Assembly (NCBI GenBank): GCA_963457665.1 | Contig: OY735207.1 | Coordinates: forward strand, 33,865,816 to 33,929,815 | Direction: 5' to 3' | DNA length: 64,000 nt | Origin: Thysanoteuthis rhombus | Taxonomy: Eukaryota; Mollusca; Cephalopoda; Oegopsida; Thysanoteuthidae | In this document: in pieces, positions 1-14,500 of the stretch | Position numbering within the stretch: position 1 is the first letter of the stretch | Layout: every line of letters begins with the position of its first letter | Notes under the pieces: generated by a model | Seen by the model: only the letters and a program-made list of their open reading frames with translations | Database searches by the model: none | What the model was told of the DNA's origin: nothing | Translations under genes and position numbers: made by a program

Positions 1-93
1 ATTTATCATTTGTTACAAATAAATGAATGGTTAGAACTCATTATCTTTCGTAATTAAGCTCTACATTTTTAACGTTACTTTCTTTTCTTAAAG

Positions 94-3000
94 GAATGCT
101 TTAATTCTCCCTATGGAAATAGCTACTTTCCAGAATATGCTGAAAATATTCCGGGGAATTCTACAGAAGTGCTGAGTAAAGCTGCCAAGGAAAATAATAT
201 CTTTCTGATTGGAGGTTGATGCTTCTTTTCTTATAATTGACATAAAATCTCAACTGTTTAATTTCATAACCTTCAGCACTCTGCATTATTTTCCAAGGGC
301 ACTAAGATTTAGTGCTCTCAGTAATCTTAAAAGCCTGTAACTTGTCTGTCTTTTCATGCATAGATTAAAATTAACATGAAATTGACTTAACAACACAACT
401 GCAAAATTTGATTGTTCAATGATCAGAGCCACCTGTAATGGCAGGACAAACCTTTTGCCCTGCAGAGTGCTAAAGGTTGAATAAATATAATTCTGGCATA
501 AACAAATAATATTAATTTCCAACTCACTGTTTCATCTTTAAAACCTTTTTTTCTTCGAATAATTTTGAGATATAAAAGATGTAAATCACACAAACATACA
601 AAGGTATATTGATAAGTCTGTAGCCTAATGATAAGAAGTCATTTAATTTACATAAAAATGTGTGCTTTTCAACATAATCTCTTCACTTGTCTATGCACCC
701 AATTCAGAGGTGAATATCAATCACATAGGCTGGAAATTATACAGTGAATATTTTTAATAACACCCTACAGACTTATTGATCCACTATCATACTTGTACTA
801 TCGTACTATCTGATTAACAAATAAGATGTGTGATTGATTTTTAGAATGTTTTAATGTCTATTCTCCTCATTCTCAGAACCTTAAAATCATTGATTACCTG
901 CAAGTATATTTTTGGAGATAGTGATACATAGTGGTGTAACAGTTACTGTCATAGAAGATGACATTAGCAGACACAGTTTCAAGAGTTTATGCTCGCTTCA
1001 CACTAATATCTTTGAAGGAAGCATGAATCCACTTCTCCCTCAAGCTAAGGGTACATAGTAGGGTAGTTAGAGCCCTTTAGTCCATCTAAAATAAAGTTAC
1101 TCTGACAGAAAGTAACCGCAGCCTTGCAGTCGCCATAGTTAGTCCCAAGTATAGGAGAGCTGGGAATGAGTCTAGCAAGAACATTTCATGGATATGGTTT
1201 TTAGACTAGTGAAAAAAAACAAAAAACAACTGAAAGAATGATCAAATTTCTTTCTCTCACAGTTTATGACAATTTTGAAATGAATGTTATGAAAATTATC
1301 AAGAATAAGATCCAATTGAAACATATACTCTCTTTTCTAATGATACAAGTTAGCAAATGCAAATTCAAGGAATCATAAAATCAACTAGATTTTTAATTGT
1401 TAACCAAATATCTATTACTGATTAGTATGGACAAATACCAGGATAGAATGGGCTCTCTAGCTATGATTGGCAACCAGTCTAGGGGATGGACAACTTATTC
1501 ACAAATAGAAATTAATTAAAAAGTCCAATTGACAATCCGTTGTACTTTGGGTAACTTCGGAAAAATCTGAACATATTGATCAAGCTGTTCAGATTTCCCT
1601 AAAATATTTATTATCAACTCGATGTCATCTCCTTCAAAATAGTTCCCTGGTAAACCAAACATTGATGAAGACATTCCCACTCCTGGAAGCCTTCAACTGA
1701 CCAAATGTTTGATGTATGGCTCCCCAAGGGAACTATTTTGAAGGAGATAAAGTTGATTTGTAATTCAGTTGATAAATATTTTTACACAATCAGTCTCATT
1801 ACTTTGTAAAGAGATCTTGTGTATTTATGTATCTTGTTTTCATTTTTTTTCCTTTATTGTTGCAGGATCAATACCTGAATCTAAAAATGGCAAATTGTTT
1901 AATACGTGTCCTATATTTAACCCAGCTGGAGAAATCATTGCAACTCATCAAAAGGTAATTTGACTTATACGTATGTTGCAATACTGCTGTTATGCTATGA
2001 TCTATTTTTATTACTTTAATATATTGAATAGAAGTTATTTTAGTGAATGACTTGTTATTTGATGTGTGGTGTTTTCACTATGTCAGCACCTGTGTGTTTA
2101 TATACACAGGCCATTTGGAAATTATCAAATTTATTCAAATGATCTAGAACCTTTCAATCTGGGTCCCAACATCAACGATGCCGTAATATGACACTATTGA
2201 ATTAATCAGAGAATACATGGTGAAAGATAGGAAATTAGAAGCTTTATATTATCAGAGGTGTGGGTTGGCCTAATGGTTACCAGCTTGAAAAATGGAATCT
2301 GCTGATTATACTTGAGATGCTTATTTTCATGTGACAATAATGTCCTTGAGAAAGGGATGAATTCTCTTTGCGCTACGCAATATTCCAAAATGTCCTGTCA
2401 CCGGCGTGCCATGATGGTTGATGAAGAAGGAGGTGGGTGAGTGAGAACTTGGGCAAACCACTCTACCATAACTACCTTACCTGTCGGAACGATGGCAGCA
2501 AAAAGTTTTCATCTCACTAGTCAACATTGGCAGGGGTCAAACCAATATTATCTGAAAATTTTTTTTCAAAATCCTGATAATTTGGGAGAGGGTTTCTCTT
2601 CTGTGATATTGATATTTATCAACCTGGGATCAAATTACTCATGATTCATAAAAGGTGTTGATGTGAGCAGAATACAATGAGTTCTCATTACTTGACCAGG
2701 TTCACCTTGCTGTTATCGATGTCCCTGGTAAAATTCAATCCAAAGAGTCGGAAACATTGAGTCCTGGAAGCAAACTGACCTGCTTTGACACACGTAAGGT
2801 ATTTTGCACATTTACATTGGCTTAAGTGAATATAAAATAAATCATACATCCTGTTCTTTCTTCTTCTTTCAACCTTGGGTATTTAAATATGTCACGGAAC
2901 TAAATGTATCTATCTCTCAAAGTTTCATTTGTACCTTTAATATGATTTATTACACTGCTAAAGAAAAAACCCAAATCAGCGGAATATGATGACTATTCAG

Positions 3001-6000
3001 ATTGGATGTAGGAGTATTGAAATGTTGTGTCATACAAAAATTGGCTTTCATTGGAAATGTTCAAAAGCAAATAGGAAAAGCTTGTCTGTATTTTTGTGTT
3101 ATATTAACTCTTAAATTAAGAAAAAAAAATGAATATTATTCCGAAGGGGATTGACTACTGGTTAAAGTTACCTCCCTTCAACCTTTGAGTAAATTCTTAG
3201 ATTTCCATTTAAAATTTTTTATTCCCTCTATCAATTAGAGTGGCATCAAGAAGTTCATTAAATTAAGAGTTTATTACAGATACTGTAAATTATCCGTAGA
3301 AGGTGTTGTGTGGTTTAACAGCTCCCAGGATGAGAAATAGAATTAGCAAACTGAGTTTGAACCGATAAGGCTGTTCGTGTTTACTTCATCCTGATACCCT
3401 TGGAAAGAACATGAATTCACTTTTGTGTTCTGTCCCATTGCTAGATATCTTGACGAACATATCTTGTCACTGGCATGTAATGATGGTCAATGCAGAACAG
3501 AATAGGTAGATGAGCCCTTGGGCAAACTGCTCTCCTAGGCAGCAAAAGTTATTGTCAATCACATAACGGATTAGGTCAGAATTCTGATTAAAAAATTGAT
3601 GTTAATTCTCATTCTTCGTGTTGGAAGATTCAATTATTAACTTTCTAATGCAAGTCGATACAATTCAAAGACAAAGTTAATTTTTTTCTGCTTATATTTC
3701 ATTAAAACTCAAAATCAAATCATTATAGCAAATCTAGTACATTCAAATCTCTATATAAAAGCCAGTATCTGTTCATTTGAAATGTGCAAAACATGTTGTA
3801 CTATGTTTTTGTTCATGCCTAACAGTGTAGACCAGATACATTAAAACAGTGTCATGGCAGACAGCACTCTAGTATATGATAATGTATAGTATACAGCTAG
3901 AAACTGTCAACTTAATCTGTCACCAGAATTGTCAAAATAGGTTTTTTCAGTTCTCAAGTTGGTCAAGCTGGCTATGTTTATATATATCACGTGTTTTCGC
4001 CTCACCAATGGAGCTAGAAGGCTGAAAATTTAAGCATTTACTTCTTATTATGTCCAGTAGAAGAATTTTTTGTTTTTTGAAAATTCCCCATAAAATAGGT
4101 TTTTAGAAAGGGTTTAAATTTGCAATGTAATTTTATGCTTAAATAGTTTGTGCCTGCTGTTTTTTTTTTTAAATTTAGACTGTACAAGATACAAAAAAAG
4201 GCAAGAGAGAAGTAACTTAGTTATTGATCACCTCCTTTGCCAAGTTTTTAATTGATTGCACTAAAATTATATGCTATTGATCACATGAAGGTTTCTATTG
4301 AGTGACTAACCAGACCTGTTTCTGTTTTTGTCTTGTTTTTTTCAATTAAAGTCAGTAGATTATAATGGTGGTTGTGCTTCAGTCGCGGTGGTTACAATTG
4401 GCCAAAAGTGAACATTTCTCATACAGTAACACAGAGCTGGAGAAAATAGACCACTACATCTACCCAGGACAATGAATTTCCATGAAATCCTCAAAAGAAG
4501 AAGAAAACAAGCAAAGAATCATAATAGGTTGGCAAGATTTCGGTAGAGCAAGCTCAACTTTTGAGAACAAGAAAATCCCACTAGTCTTAAAAAAAAGGGT
4601 ATACAATAAATGCATTCTACTGAGAGTCACCTATGGAGCTGAATCATGGAATCTAACTGGAAGATTGATTCCCAAACTGAAAACCATACAACATGCACAA
4701 GAGAGAATCATACTCAACCTTGCATGGAGAGATCAGAAGACAGCTCAGTATATTAGAGAAAAAACAGGAGTCCAAGATATGATAGTAACCATTAGAAAAC
4801 TCAAATGGCAATGGGCTGAACATGTTGCAAGAATGGCAGACAACTGCTGGACATCACAACTCACAACATGGATGCAAAATTGTGGCCAACAGAATGTAAG
4901 ATGGCGTGCCGAGTTAGACAAATTTTGAGGGTGTTGGCTCCGCGATGCCCATGATAGAAAGGTCTGGCGAATCTAGAAGAAGGAGAGAAATAAGGTGAAG
5001 CTACTCCTACTTGGTGAATTGCAACAGATTGCTTGCAGCCTACATCTGCCCACCAATATATTAATTCCAAAAGTTGAGGTAATGATATTGCATTCTAAAA
5101 ATAGAAATAGATGTAACAAATGACAAAAATTAATTTATTGATAATAAAAGATTGTTTACATCAGATAATAGTGTCTAATCTAATGAATGAAATTCATAGA
5201 CAAAATGTCAGCAAAAACTCAATGAAAAACCCTTGTAGATAAGTCATTCAATGTACCAAACATGTTCCGGTTCTTAGTCAAAATGTTGGATCAGTTGCCT
5301 TTTAATGGTGTTCATACACACAGTGGCATCATTGTATTAATAAAGCTGTTAAAATTTACTACAGCATGATTCTGTTGCTGATTGTATACTTTCCATACAT
5401 TGGTAATTAGTTAATTCTTCTTTCTATGAGATAGAGACTTGTGTGAGAAATATTGTGAAAGTGGAAATGAATAATTCAAACAAATAATAAAAAAACTTTT
5501 GACAAAGTGAAAATAGTTCCCCCATATTTCTTGGATTTAATGACATTCAGTTTTTATTCTTTCCTTTTTAAGTTGTGAACTTGCACTTTGAGGAAACACT
5601 TTACAGCTTCTCTTTGACCTATCCGAATCGCCAGCATTGATAATCTTGTTTTGGGATCATTACCGGTTAAAAATTTTGAATTTTTCTTTTCTGAGGTTGA
5701 CTCCAGGTATCTAAAACTAGGGAAGGTTGAACAGCAGATAAGGGGAGACCACTGTGTTATGTTTCACGTGAAAGATACTTTCCAGCTATTTCTAGTAAAT
5801 TTATGTACAAAATAGTGGGACTATACATTAATTTAGATAAAAGTCTACAGTGAAATGTTATCATATAAAATTTCAAGAAAAATACCTGTCATTTTTTAGA
5901 TATTTACTCTCTTCTGCTTAAACTTGTCCAAATTCATAAAATGCTTTTTTTCATATTTAGTATACACAGCTTATCTTTATCTAAAAAAATAATCATTCTC

Positions 6001-8460
6001 TGTCATAATCTTTATTTGGTAGCAAGAAAAATTTGATGTATTGATTCATTTTTGTCATGAAAATGATATTTTTGATTAAAATTCTTTTCAATTGTTATTG
6101 CAGCATTTTGCAAGATTGGCATTGGGATCTGTTATGATATCCGATTTGCTGAAATGGCACAAATTTACGCTCAAAATGGTAAGGAATCTATCACGATTGA
6201 AAGCACCAAAGGATTTCTTTCTTAAAATTGTTTATTTTCATTAAACTTTGTATTGGGAATATGCTTATCACAAAAAAATGATGAACAAAGCATCTTGATA
6301 ATTTGTACAAAAGACATACTTACAATGTAAGACAGTTGAGAAAACAAAGAAAAATATATTTATATATACTAGGTAACTAGTATTAATCGTATTTGGCAGT
6401 TGTAGGGCAATATTGCTCTTTTTTCAAGTTGTACACATTTTAGCTTACTCTCCAGCTGCAATTCTTCACTATTTTAAAACTAAATAGATCAACCATGTAG
6501 AGTTCATTTCATCAGAAATTAAATGAAAACACATCTCATTAAATTGATTTTGCTATTGTTTACATAGAAAGAAGCTAAAAAGTCTTTTTTGAACCTGAAT
6601 AAATTGATTCAAGTCCAAGTTTTGTTTTATATCTCATTCAGCAATAAAAAGCTGAATATCCATGATGGAAATCCAGCCTATAAACTGTAGTATCTACAAA
6701 CTTGAAAAATGATTTAATACTTTGTATCCCCAAATGGTTTTTAACTCCACAATTTGTTTCTGTTAGTCATTGTGCTTAATTGTTGTATGCTAAATTGTTG
6801 ATGCAGAATTGTCTTGCATGGAAATGTTGATGAACCAAATGAAATACAGTTTCTAAAAGTTTATAATGATTTGCTTTGCTTTGTGCAGGTTGTAAATTAT
6901 TGATCTATCCAAGTGTGTTCAATATGATTACCGGCCCTGCACATTGGGAACTTCTACAACGGGCCAGAGCCATTGATAACCAATTGTACGTAGCCGGAAT
7001 ATGTTCTGCTCGATGTGAGACAGCCTCTTATATTTCTTGGGGACATAGCACAGTAATCAATCCTTGGTAAGTCAAATGAACTTCAGCCAATATTTTCTTC
7101 ACTTCAGATCTGTAAAATTTTCACAGACAGTTTTACAAACTAGATGAGAATAACATTACTGTTTAAAGTTCTTCACTATGAATTCGTTATATTTTTTCAT
7201 CAATTTAAAAAAAAAATGTCATAATGCTATTTAAGTAGTTACCGTACTTCTTTGTGCATTGCACGATTCTAGTATAATATAAGTGCTAGATTTAGAAGTT
7301 GAAAAAATGGTATGAAATTTTAGCCTCTTTTATTTCACAAGCACTTTGGCTACAATTCAACAGTTCCACGAGGTCTTCTCTTCCAAATTTCTGTACTGCA
7401 ATAGCGCAGTGGTTAGAGAATCAGACAGAATTACTGCAAGTAATCTAATGGTTCTAGGTTCAATCCCAGTTTGAGACAACAATAATTCGAAAATACTACT
7501 ACTGCTAAGAGGGGAGTGCAGTCTATATACCCCTGTCGGTTAAATAAAGGGTTTGGTCCGTTACTTCCCCCACACCTACCAGATGATACCTGATGAAGGC
7601 CGTAGAGTACAACGGCCGAAACGTTGTATGAAAAACAACCAAGATGAGGATAGTCCGAATAATAAGAGAAATAAATTGCAATAGTGCAGTTATACAATAA
7701 GTGCCCACTAACAATGATAATTATTTCAATTTCATCAAATAAATAGATACCCACCTTTGTACACCTTGTACATTCGGTTTGAAGCCCTTGTTTTTAAATC
7801 TAGGAGAAGTTCAAATTAATTGAAAAATAAAAAAGTTTTATTCCCTTACTACTGAAATGTTTTTGCCTAATTCAGTTAATTTTTACAGATGGTTAGATGG
7901 TTAGCTATGTCAGTCAAATATATTTCTTATTGGGTGTGGGGTAGGGAGTTGGATCATTTCTGTCATTAAATAGGCCTAGAAATAGGCCTAATTTAGGTAA
8001 TGTATAAAACTTTTCTGTGTACTTTCGTGTATAGCATGACCGTCACCTATCTTTTCTCAGATTTGGGTACAGAATTTTCCGTGTGATACATGAAGAAATA
8101 TGGTAACTTTTTTGTTTCAGTTATCTTCTGATATTATGAATTGTTAATATCCTCTCATCAATTTTTGACTATTCTCATAATTTTTGCTGTTTTTTTCACA
8201 CTGTTTCAACAGGTCTTGAGGGATCCGCATTTGTGAGTCGCAATGTCCAGCAGTTGTCTGATATTCTTGTTAATGGCTTGTTTGCTCTCTAATATATTGT
8301 GCTGCTTTGTGATCTTTCCATGTAATGATTAGCATGATTTTTTTCCCTGTGCATATGTAATATTTTGAAGTAATTGGTTACAAGTTTTGATTTTTGATTA
8401 ATACCACTAATAATGATATTTCTATTGTTGAGTCTTCGCATTGTTACCATCAGAGAAAAT

Positions 8461-8496
<36 letters not shown>

Positions 8497-8502
8497 GCAA
8501 TG

Positions 8503-8541
<39 letters not shown>

Positions 8542-11500
8542 GTAACAGTAACAGTAACAATAATAATAATAATAATAGTAACAGTAACAATAATAATAAT
8601 AGTAACAGTAACAGTAACAGTAACAATAATAATAATAATAATAGTAACAGTAACAATAATAATAATAATAATAGTAACAGTAACAATAATAATAATAATA
8701 ATAATAGTAACAATAACAATAATAATAATAATAATAGTAACAATAACAATAATAATAATAATAATAATTAAAAAAAAAAAATGAAGTGTTCCACTGGAAA
8801 TACCTGCTCACATGGTACATTTGTGATCTGTCCCATGACTTTTAAGTCAGCCCCTGGCTCAAGTGCTCTAAACTAATCTGTGCAGTGTTGTTAATAACCT
8901 AGTCTAACCAATTTAAAAAAATTATCTGTTGCATGCCTGAGCACGTAAGTATTACTGTTTTCTAATTTACTTCCCTATCATAGTTAACTAATAACCTACC
9001 TAAACCTAAAAATCTACATCTAACTAATTCTAATGATCATGTACTGACATTCGACATATGTATATATTCATGTATAATTGATTATGTACTATGGTGAGTT
9101 CTTCAGACTTTATATATTATATCATATAGTAATTTGCCAATTGATATTTGTATATCTTGGTAGTACAATCTTGCCACTACTGCACGTTACATGATTCTTA
9201 GTTTAAGAGACGATTTCTTGGTCAAGTTCCATGTTTCTGCTCCATGATTATTGAGAGGATGCTCTATTTGTAGATCCTACTTTTTAAGACCAATGAGATC
9301 TTCTTGGTCTTGAAGATTGAATTTTCTCTGGCGAAAACTTGCCAACCTAAGGTCACTTTATTTCTTCTCTTTTTGAGGATTCAATAGAGATTCCTTGTCC
9401 CACGTGATCTACTTTCTTCAGCTCTTTGTTTCCAATTTTAATTGTTGTTTGTATCCTTATTCTTGACATATTTCTTGCACATGACATTGTTTTTTTTTAC
9501 CAAGTTCATGTGCAGACTAACTTTTCGGCTTTCTTCATTCAGCTCGTTTCATATGCAAAATTGTGTCTGGCAAAAAATTAGATAGCGTGATGATTTGAAC
9601 ATGTTCAGAATGTTTGGCACAGTGAAGCTCGGGAGCCAAAACTACTAGCAGACGTTGGAGGAGGCCAATGTCCAAAAACAAAACTTCAAAAGGCTGATTA
9701 GTGATAATATTTCAACATGACCATTCTTCCTTGAAGTGATTATCAAGCTCAGAATCTCCTGTTGGTCTTGAATAAGAAAGATGAGGATAAAACAAAAAAA
9801 TTATTGAATAAATGACTTTTACTTCAGATCTTATATCACTTTGATAATCAGCTCTGATAAAATAAATAACTCTGGTACAATTTATGAGTTATTACTAGCT
9901 AAACCATTGGAAATTCCACAGGTATAAAATTCAGACAAGTGAACAGAGAAATAACATACAAAAATATTTCATAATGTTTCATGAAAATATCATAGTTGTT
10001 CATTTTGTATGAAATGTGTTCATAAGAGGGTTTACTGCCATGTTATACAGCTTATGCAACCACATACAGATATAGAAAGCTCGTACTCAGTGGATTAGAC
10101 AGTATTTTTAATTAGGAGGGGGTAGGTCACTGGTCAGATGAAGTTTGGCTGTAAAATGGTTTTCCAAGTTAATTATTTTCATACAATGCCAAGCTTTCCA
10201 TTGTCAGATTTATCGTGGTACCTTGCAAAGTTGAGTTGGATTTGAAATTTTTCTCTTTTCTTGATAATATTTCAACTGTATTTCTCACATACTGATGTGT
10301 TTAACATATTTTTTTGCTTAATACAATTGTTTGCTACAAAGCATCTTTTCTGTGAGACGCAAGTTCAGTTTTGTGGAAGAACCAAATCTAAAGTAGAAAG
10401 GAATAAATGAGAAGAAAGGAATTTTGGGATGGTCAGATAAAGTTTGGCTGTAGAATGGTCTTCAAGTTTATTATTTTAGTAAAATTCTAGAATTTTCCAC
10501 ATATCAATCTGTTAGAAACTGCCAACCAGAACTGTTACCATAGGTTTCTTCAGTTTCCAAATTGATCTGGCTATGTAAATTGTTTATCCTTATTATATCA
10601 AGATTGAACATTTTTTTTTACCCCTTCCCCCCAATAATTTAATTCATAATGTAAGTTTATGCTAAATTGGCTCCTTAATTTATGTCTGGCAGCATTCACG
10701 CTTGTTTTTTTTGTTTTTTTTAATCCCATTTTTTTAATGATCAAAAGTGAGAGAAGTAATCTTTTCATTGATCACCCCCTTTTCTAAATTTTTGATTGGT
10801 GATTGCCAACACAGGATGCTCCCAGAAGAGCGACAGTTTCTATTGAGTGTTTAGCATATTTTCCCATAGTACAATTGTTTGTTGTCCTAGGGCCTTGAGC
10901 GATGGGCATTACCAGTGGTACAATCAGGTGCTAAAATTTCTGGATCATATTATGTCAACAACATTCAGCCCAGATATTGTTATTTTCCCTGATCCCTCAA
11001 AACAGGTAATCATATGGGAATCGACAGTGCCATGGGAGGGGAATCTGAAAAAAACACATGAGATGGTAGAGCAATTTACGTACTAAGGTTGGCAGGCTAT
11101 GTGGTACTTTATTGAGTGATTGGTACTGGGGTTGTGCAGCTAGTTCATTATGTAAAACCCGATGGGTCTTAGGTTTACAGGTACAAAAAAAGAGGAAAGC
11201 AATTCAATCAATTACAGAATCAGCAGAAAGAGCAAGAAAGTGGCTGTGGATTAAAAGGACCTGTACATTGAATTTGGCTATTTAAAGTAGAAAGTGTTAG
11301 GTGGGGCTAATTACAAGAGACATTACTTGTTTATACTCATTTGTACTCATTTTCTTGTTTCTACTCATTTTCTTGTTTATACTCATTTTCTTGTTTCTAC
11401 TCATTTTCTTGTATCTACTCATTTTCTTGTTTCTACTCATTTTCTTGTTTCTACTCATTTTCTTGTTTCTACTCATTTTCTTGTTTCTACTCATTTTCTT

Positions 11501-14500
11501 GTTTCTACTCATTTTCTTGTTTCTACTCATTTTCTTGTTTCTACTCATTTTCTTGTTTATACTCATTTTCTTGTTTATACTCATTTTCTTGTTTCTACTC
11601 ATTTTCTTGTTTCTACTCATTTGTACTCATTTTCTTGTTTCTACTCATTTTATTTTATTTTTTCAATAGACAACCACTTGACTAAGACATTATTTCTGGG
11701 ATTAATCAATTACTAATTGTTTTTTGTTTTATTTTGGAATCATTCCCTTATCTTCAATATAAAGGTTTTCCATTAAGTACTCACCAAGAATGTGGAGCCA
11801 TCTTACATTGCTAGTGTCATGGTGAAAACTTGAATCACCTGCACAATCGACTGGAAGAAATAATTGAAAACCATTGTAATGGTATTATCTTAAATAATTG
11901 TTGTTACACTGTCAGAAGCAAGAAACAGCATCCCATTGGTTATTTGTGATGTCAAAGTTTGGAGGGAGACATATGAAAGATCAGAGTCTGAAAGTTACTT
12001 ACAGTTTAAGTTGGAGAAGAAATTGGTAGTTTATTGCCATTGAAGTGCAAGTAGGGGGGTCGTCTGGGTTGATCAAAGCCTGTCTGATGTTGCAAGATCC
12101 CCAATGACCCTAAAAACATAACATCACTGAGGATGCATCTCTGCACATTCACAAAATATATATTCAATGGAATGTCTCAAAAAAAAAAAAAAAAAAAAAA
12201 AATTTTTGTCCCCTCCCCTGGTTTTTAGTGGGGGATTCAATTTGCAATGTAAATTCATGCTTAATTGATCCCCCACTTTGTGTTTGGCAGCATTCATGCT
12301 TGTTTTTTTCGAAATTCAGACTTTTTTTTATTGATCATCACCCAACAAAATGCAAGAGAATTAATTTATTCATTGATCAACCCTTTTTCCAATTTTTTCA
12401 TTGATCATGCCCAACACAGCTTGCTGCCAAAAGACGTTGGTCATGTGACAGTTTCTATTTAACGCATTTTCTCTTATAGTACAATTTTTTGCTCAAGGAA
12501 ATAAGAAAAAGGAATTGATGGTGTAGATCATTAAGAGGACAAAAAAACTTATTTAATGTTATGAATAATTCCTCTGAAGGGGCAAAAGACCTCTACAGCC
12601 AGCTCAAACATTTCCTTGAATTTTTGAAAAAAAATATTTAAAACATTGGAGAGGAAAGTTTCCAGGACCTGAGCTTCAATCTGAGTATGCCATACTTTTG
12701 GGTAATTCTCAAATAGGATTGACAGTCCCCTATGGCCAGCTTGGGCATCTTTTTACATTAGTGTGTCTCTAGCAATATTTCTACACAGGCAGCTGTTCTG
12801 TGGAGTACTCCTTCAATGGGGTAGTAGACCTGTACATCAAGAATGGTTATCTACCCACCGTGGAGTATCTAGGACCTGACCTTCAAATACCCTGGTCAGC
12901 AATACTAACGGAATACTCTCTCAAAGGGTCTGGCAGACCTCTACCGCTAACTTTGGTATCTGTCAGGAGAAGGAAAATCCAACAAAACTTATGACCTAGG
13001 AAGCTTGCTCCCATCTTTCCACTTCTGTGGACATGGCTTGCAAACCCTTGCTCACTTTAAAATTCCCAATTGTGCAGGGATTTTGGCTATTCACATACAA
13101 GCCTCACTGTCTGAGGTATGGAAAGCTCTCCTGGATCTTTGCTTGTTAAGCCAAGTCATCATACAGAGTGTCCATAAAGTCTCTGTCTCTATTATTACAC
13201 TATTTAAACTATTTATCGACACCCTGTTTATTAGTCTCTTGATCAGCTTCTTTACAGCTGATTTTGTATGAAGAAAAAGCATTAATTATTCACTATGCAG
13301 AAATCCATGTTCTCTCTTTGACTTTATATTGTGTCAACTTACCATTTTGAAGAAAAACATTCAAGTAAGACTATAAAGCTGACATTATATTCCTGTTATC
13401 TTTTTTTAGGGGTGACGTGGTTTCTACTACAGAACATGCTGAAGACATTGTGTATGCAGATATTGGTAAGTTTCTTCTTCTTTAATAAATTCCTGATATT
13501 TTATTATACATTCCTGCTTGGACATATGTAGGTGCATCAATAAGTCTGTAGTTTAATGATGGAAAAAGTATCTATTTTATACAACATATACTTATGTTTC
13601 AACATAATTTCCTTCCTCGTCAGTGCGTTCAACTGAATAGCTCTCCACAGATCAAACAGTATACAGTGAAAATTTCTGGTCAAAATCTGGCTAATAACAG
13701 CGGATTCATTGATGTATGCTTGTAGATGATTATGTACAAGATATATTCAAAGTCTATATAATATGCAAATGGAAATATCTATTCAAGATACAGGTCTGGT
13801 TAGTCACTCAGTAGAAACTATCAGATGACCAATGTCTTTTGGATGCTTGTGTTTGGAGTGATCAATTAAAAGAATTGGAAAAAGAGGTGATCAATGAAAA
13901 AGTTACTTCTCTCTCTTACTTTGTTGGGCAGTGATCACCAAGAAATTAGAATTTTCAAAAACAAACTGAGGGACCAATTTAGCATAAACTTACATTGCAA
14001 GTTGAATCCCCTACTAAAAAACCTGTACAGGGGAAGTTTTTTCCAATACAAAAAAAGGAGTAAATGTTTAAATTTTCAGCCCTCTATCACTAGTTAGGGT
14101 GCTATGTATGCATGATGCATACATACATAGCCAGCCAGCCAGCCAGCCAGCCAGCCATCCTGACCTACTTGAAAACTGAAGAAACCTATGTTGACAGTTT
14201 TGGTTGAAGTTTCCTAACAGCACATTTGTGGCTACTAGAATAGTATCCTTAAAAAATGATGGGATTATTTACGTATGGATAAATTAAGCGAATTGATATT
14301 TTAATATAAATGCATTCATTGCAAACAAAAAAGTGCATAACTTGAATAAAATTATTTTTCTGTTGATTTTTACAATCCTTCATTTTTTTTTTTTTTTCGA
14401 TATCTAAAAACAGTGCAACAGAATTGGGTTAAAAACAAATTTCTCTTTTGATATTAGAAAAACATTAATTACATTCATAAAACACCAGAGATGCTTATAT

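Noticed and set aside
7395-7470. Possible tRNA gene
   Set aside because: A and B boxes are present, but no acceptor stem closes, and a SINE core follows. A second copy at 54.2 kb has the same body.
8394-8820. Long poly-Asn, poly-Ile, poly-Leu and poly-Tyr frames
   Set aside because: All are translations of one AAC/AAT microsatellite in an intron.
11294-11716. Four open frames of 107-140 codons with 6-residue repeats
   Set aside because: The 18-bp minisatellite is a multiple of three, so any frame without a stop in the unit stays open. No flanking gene structure.
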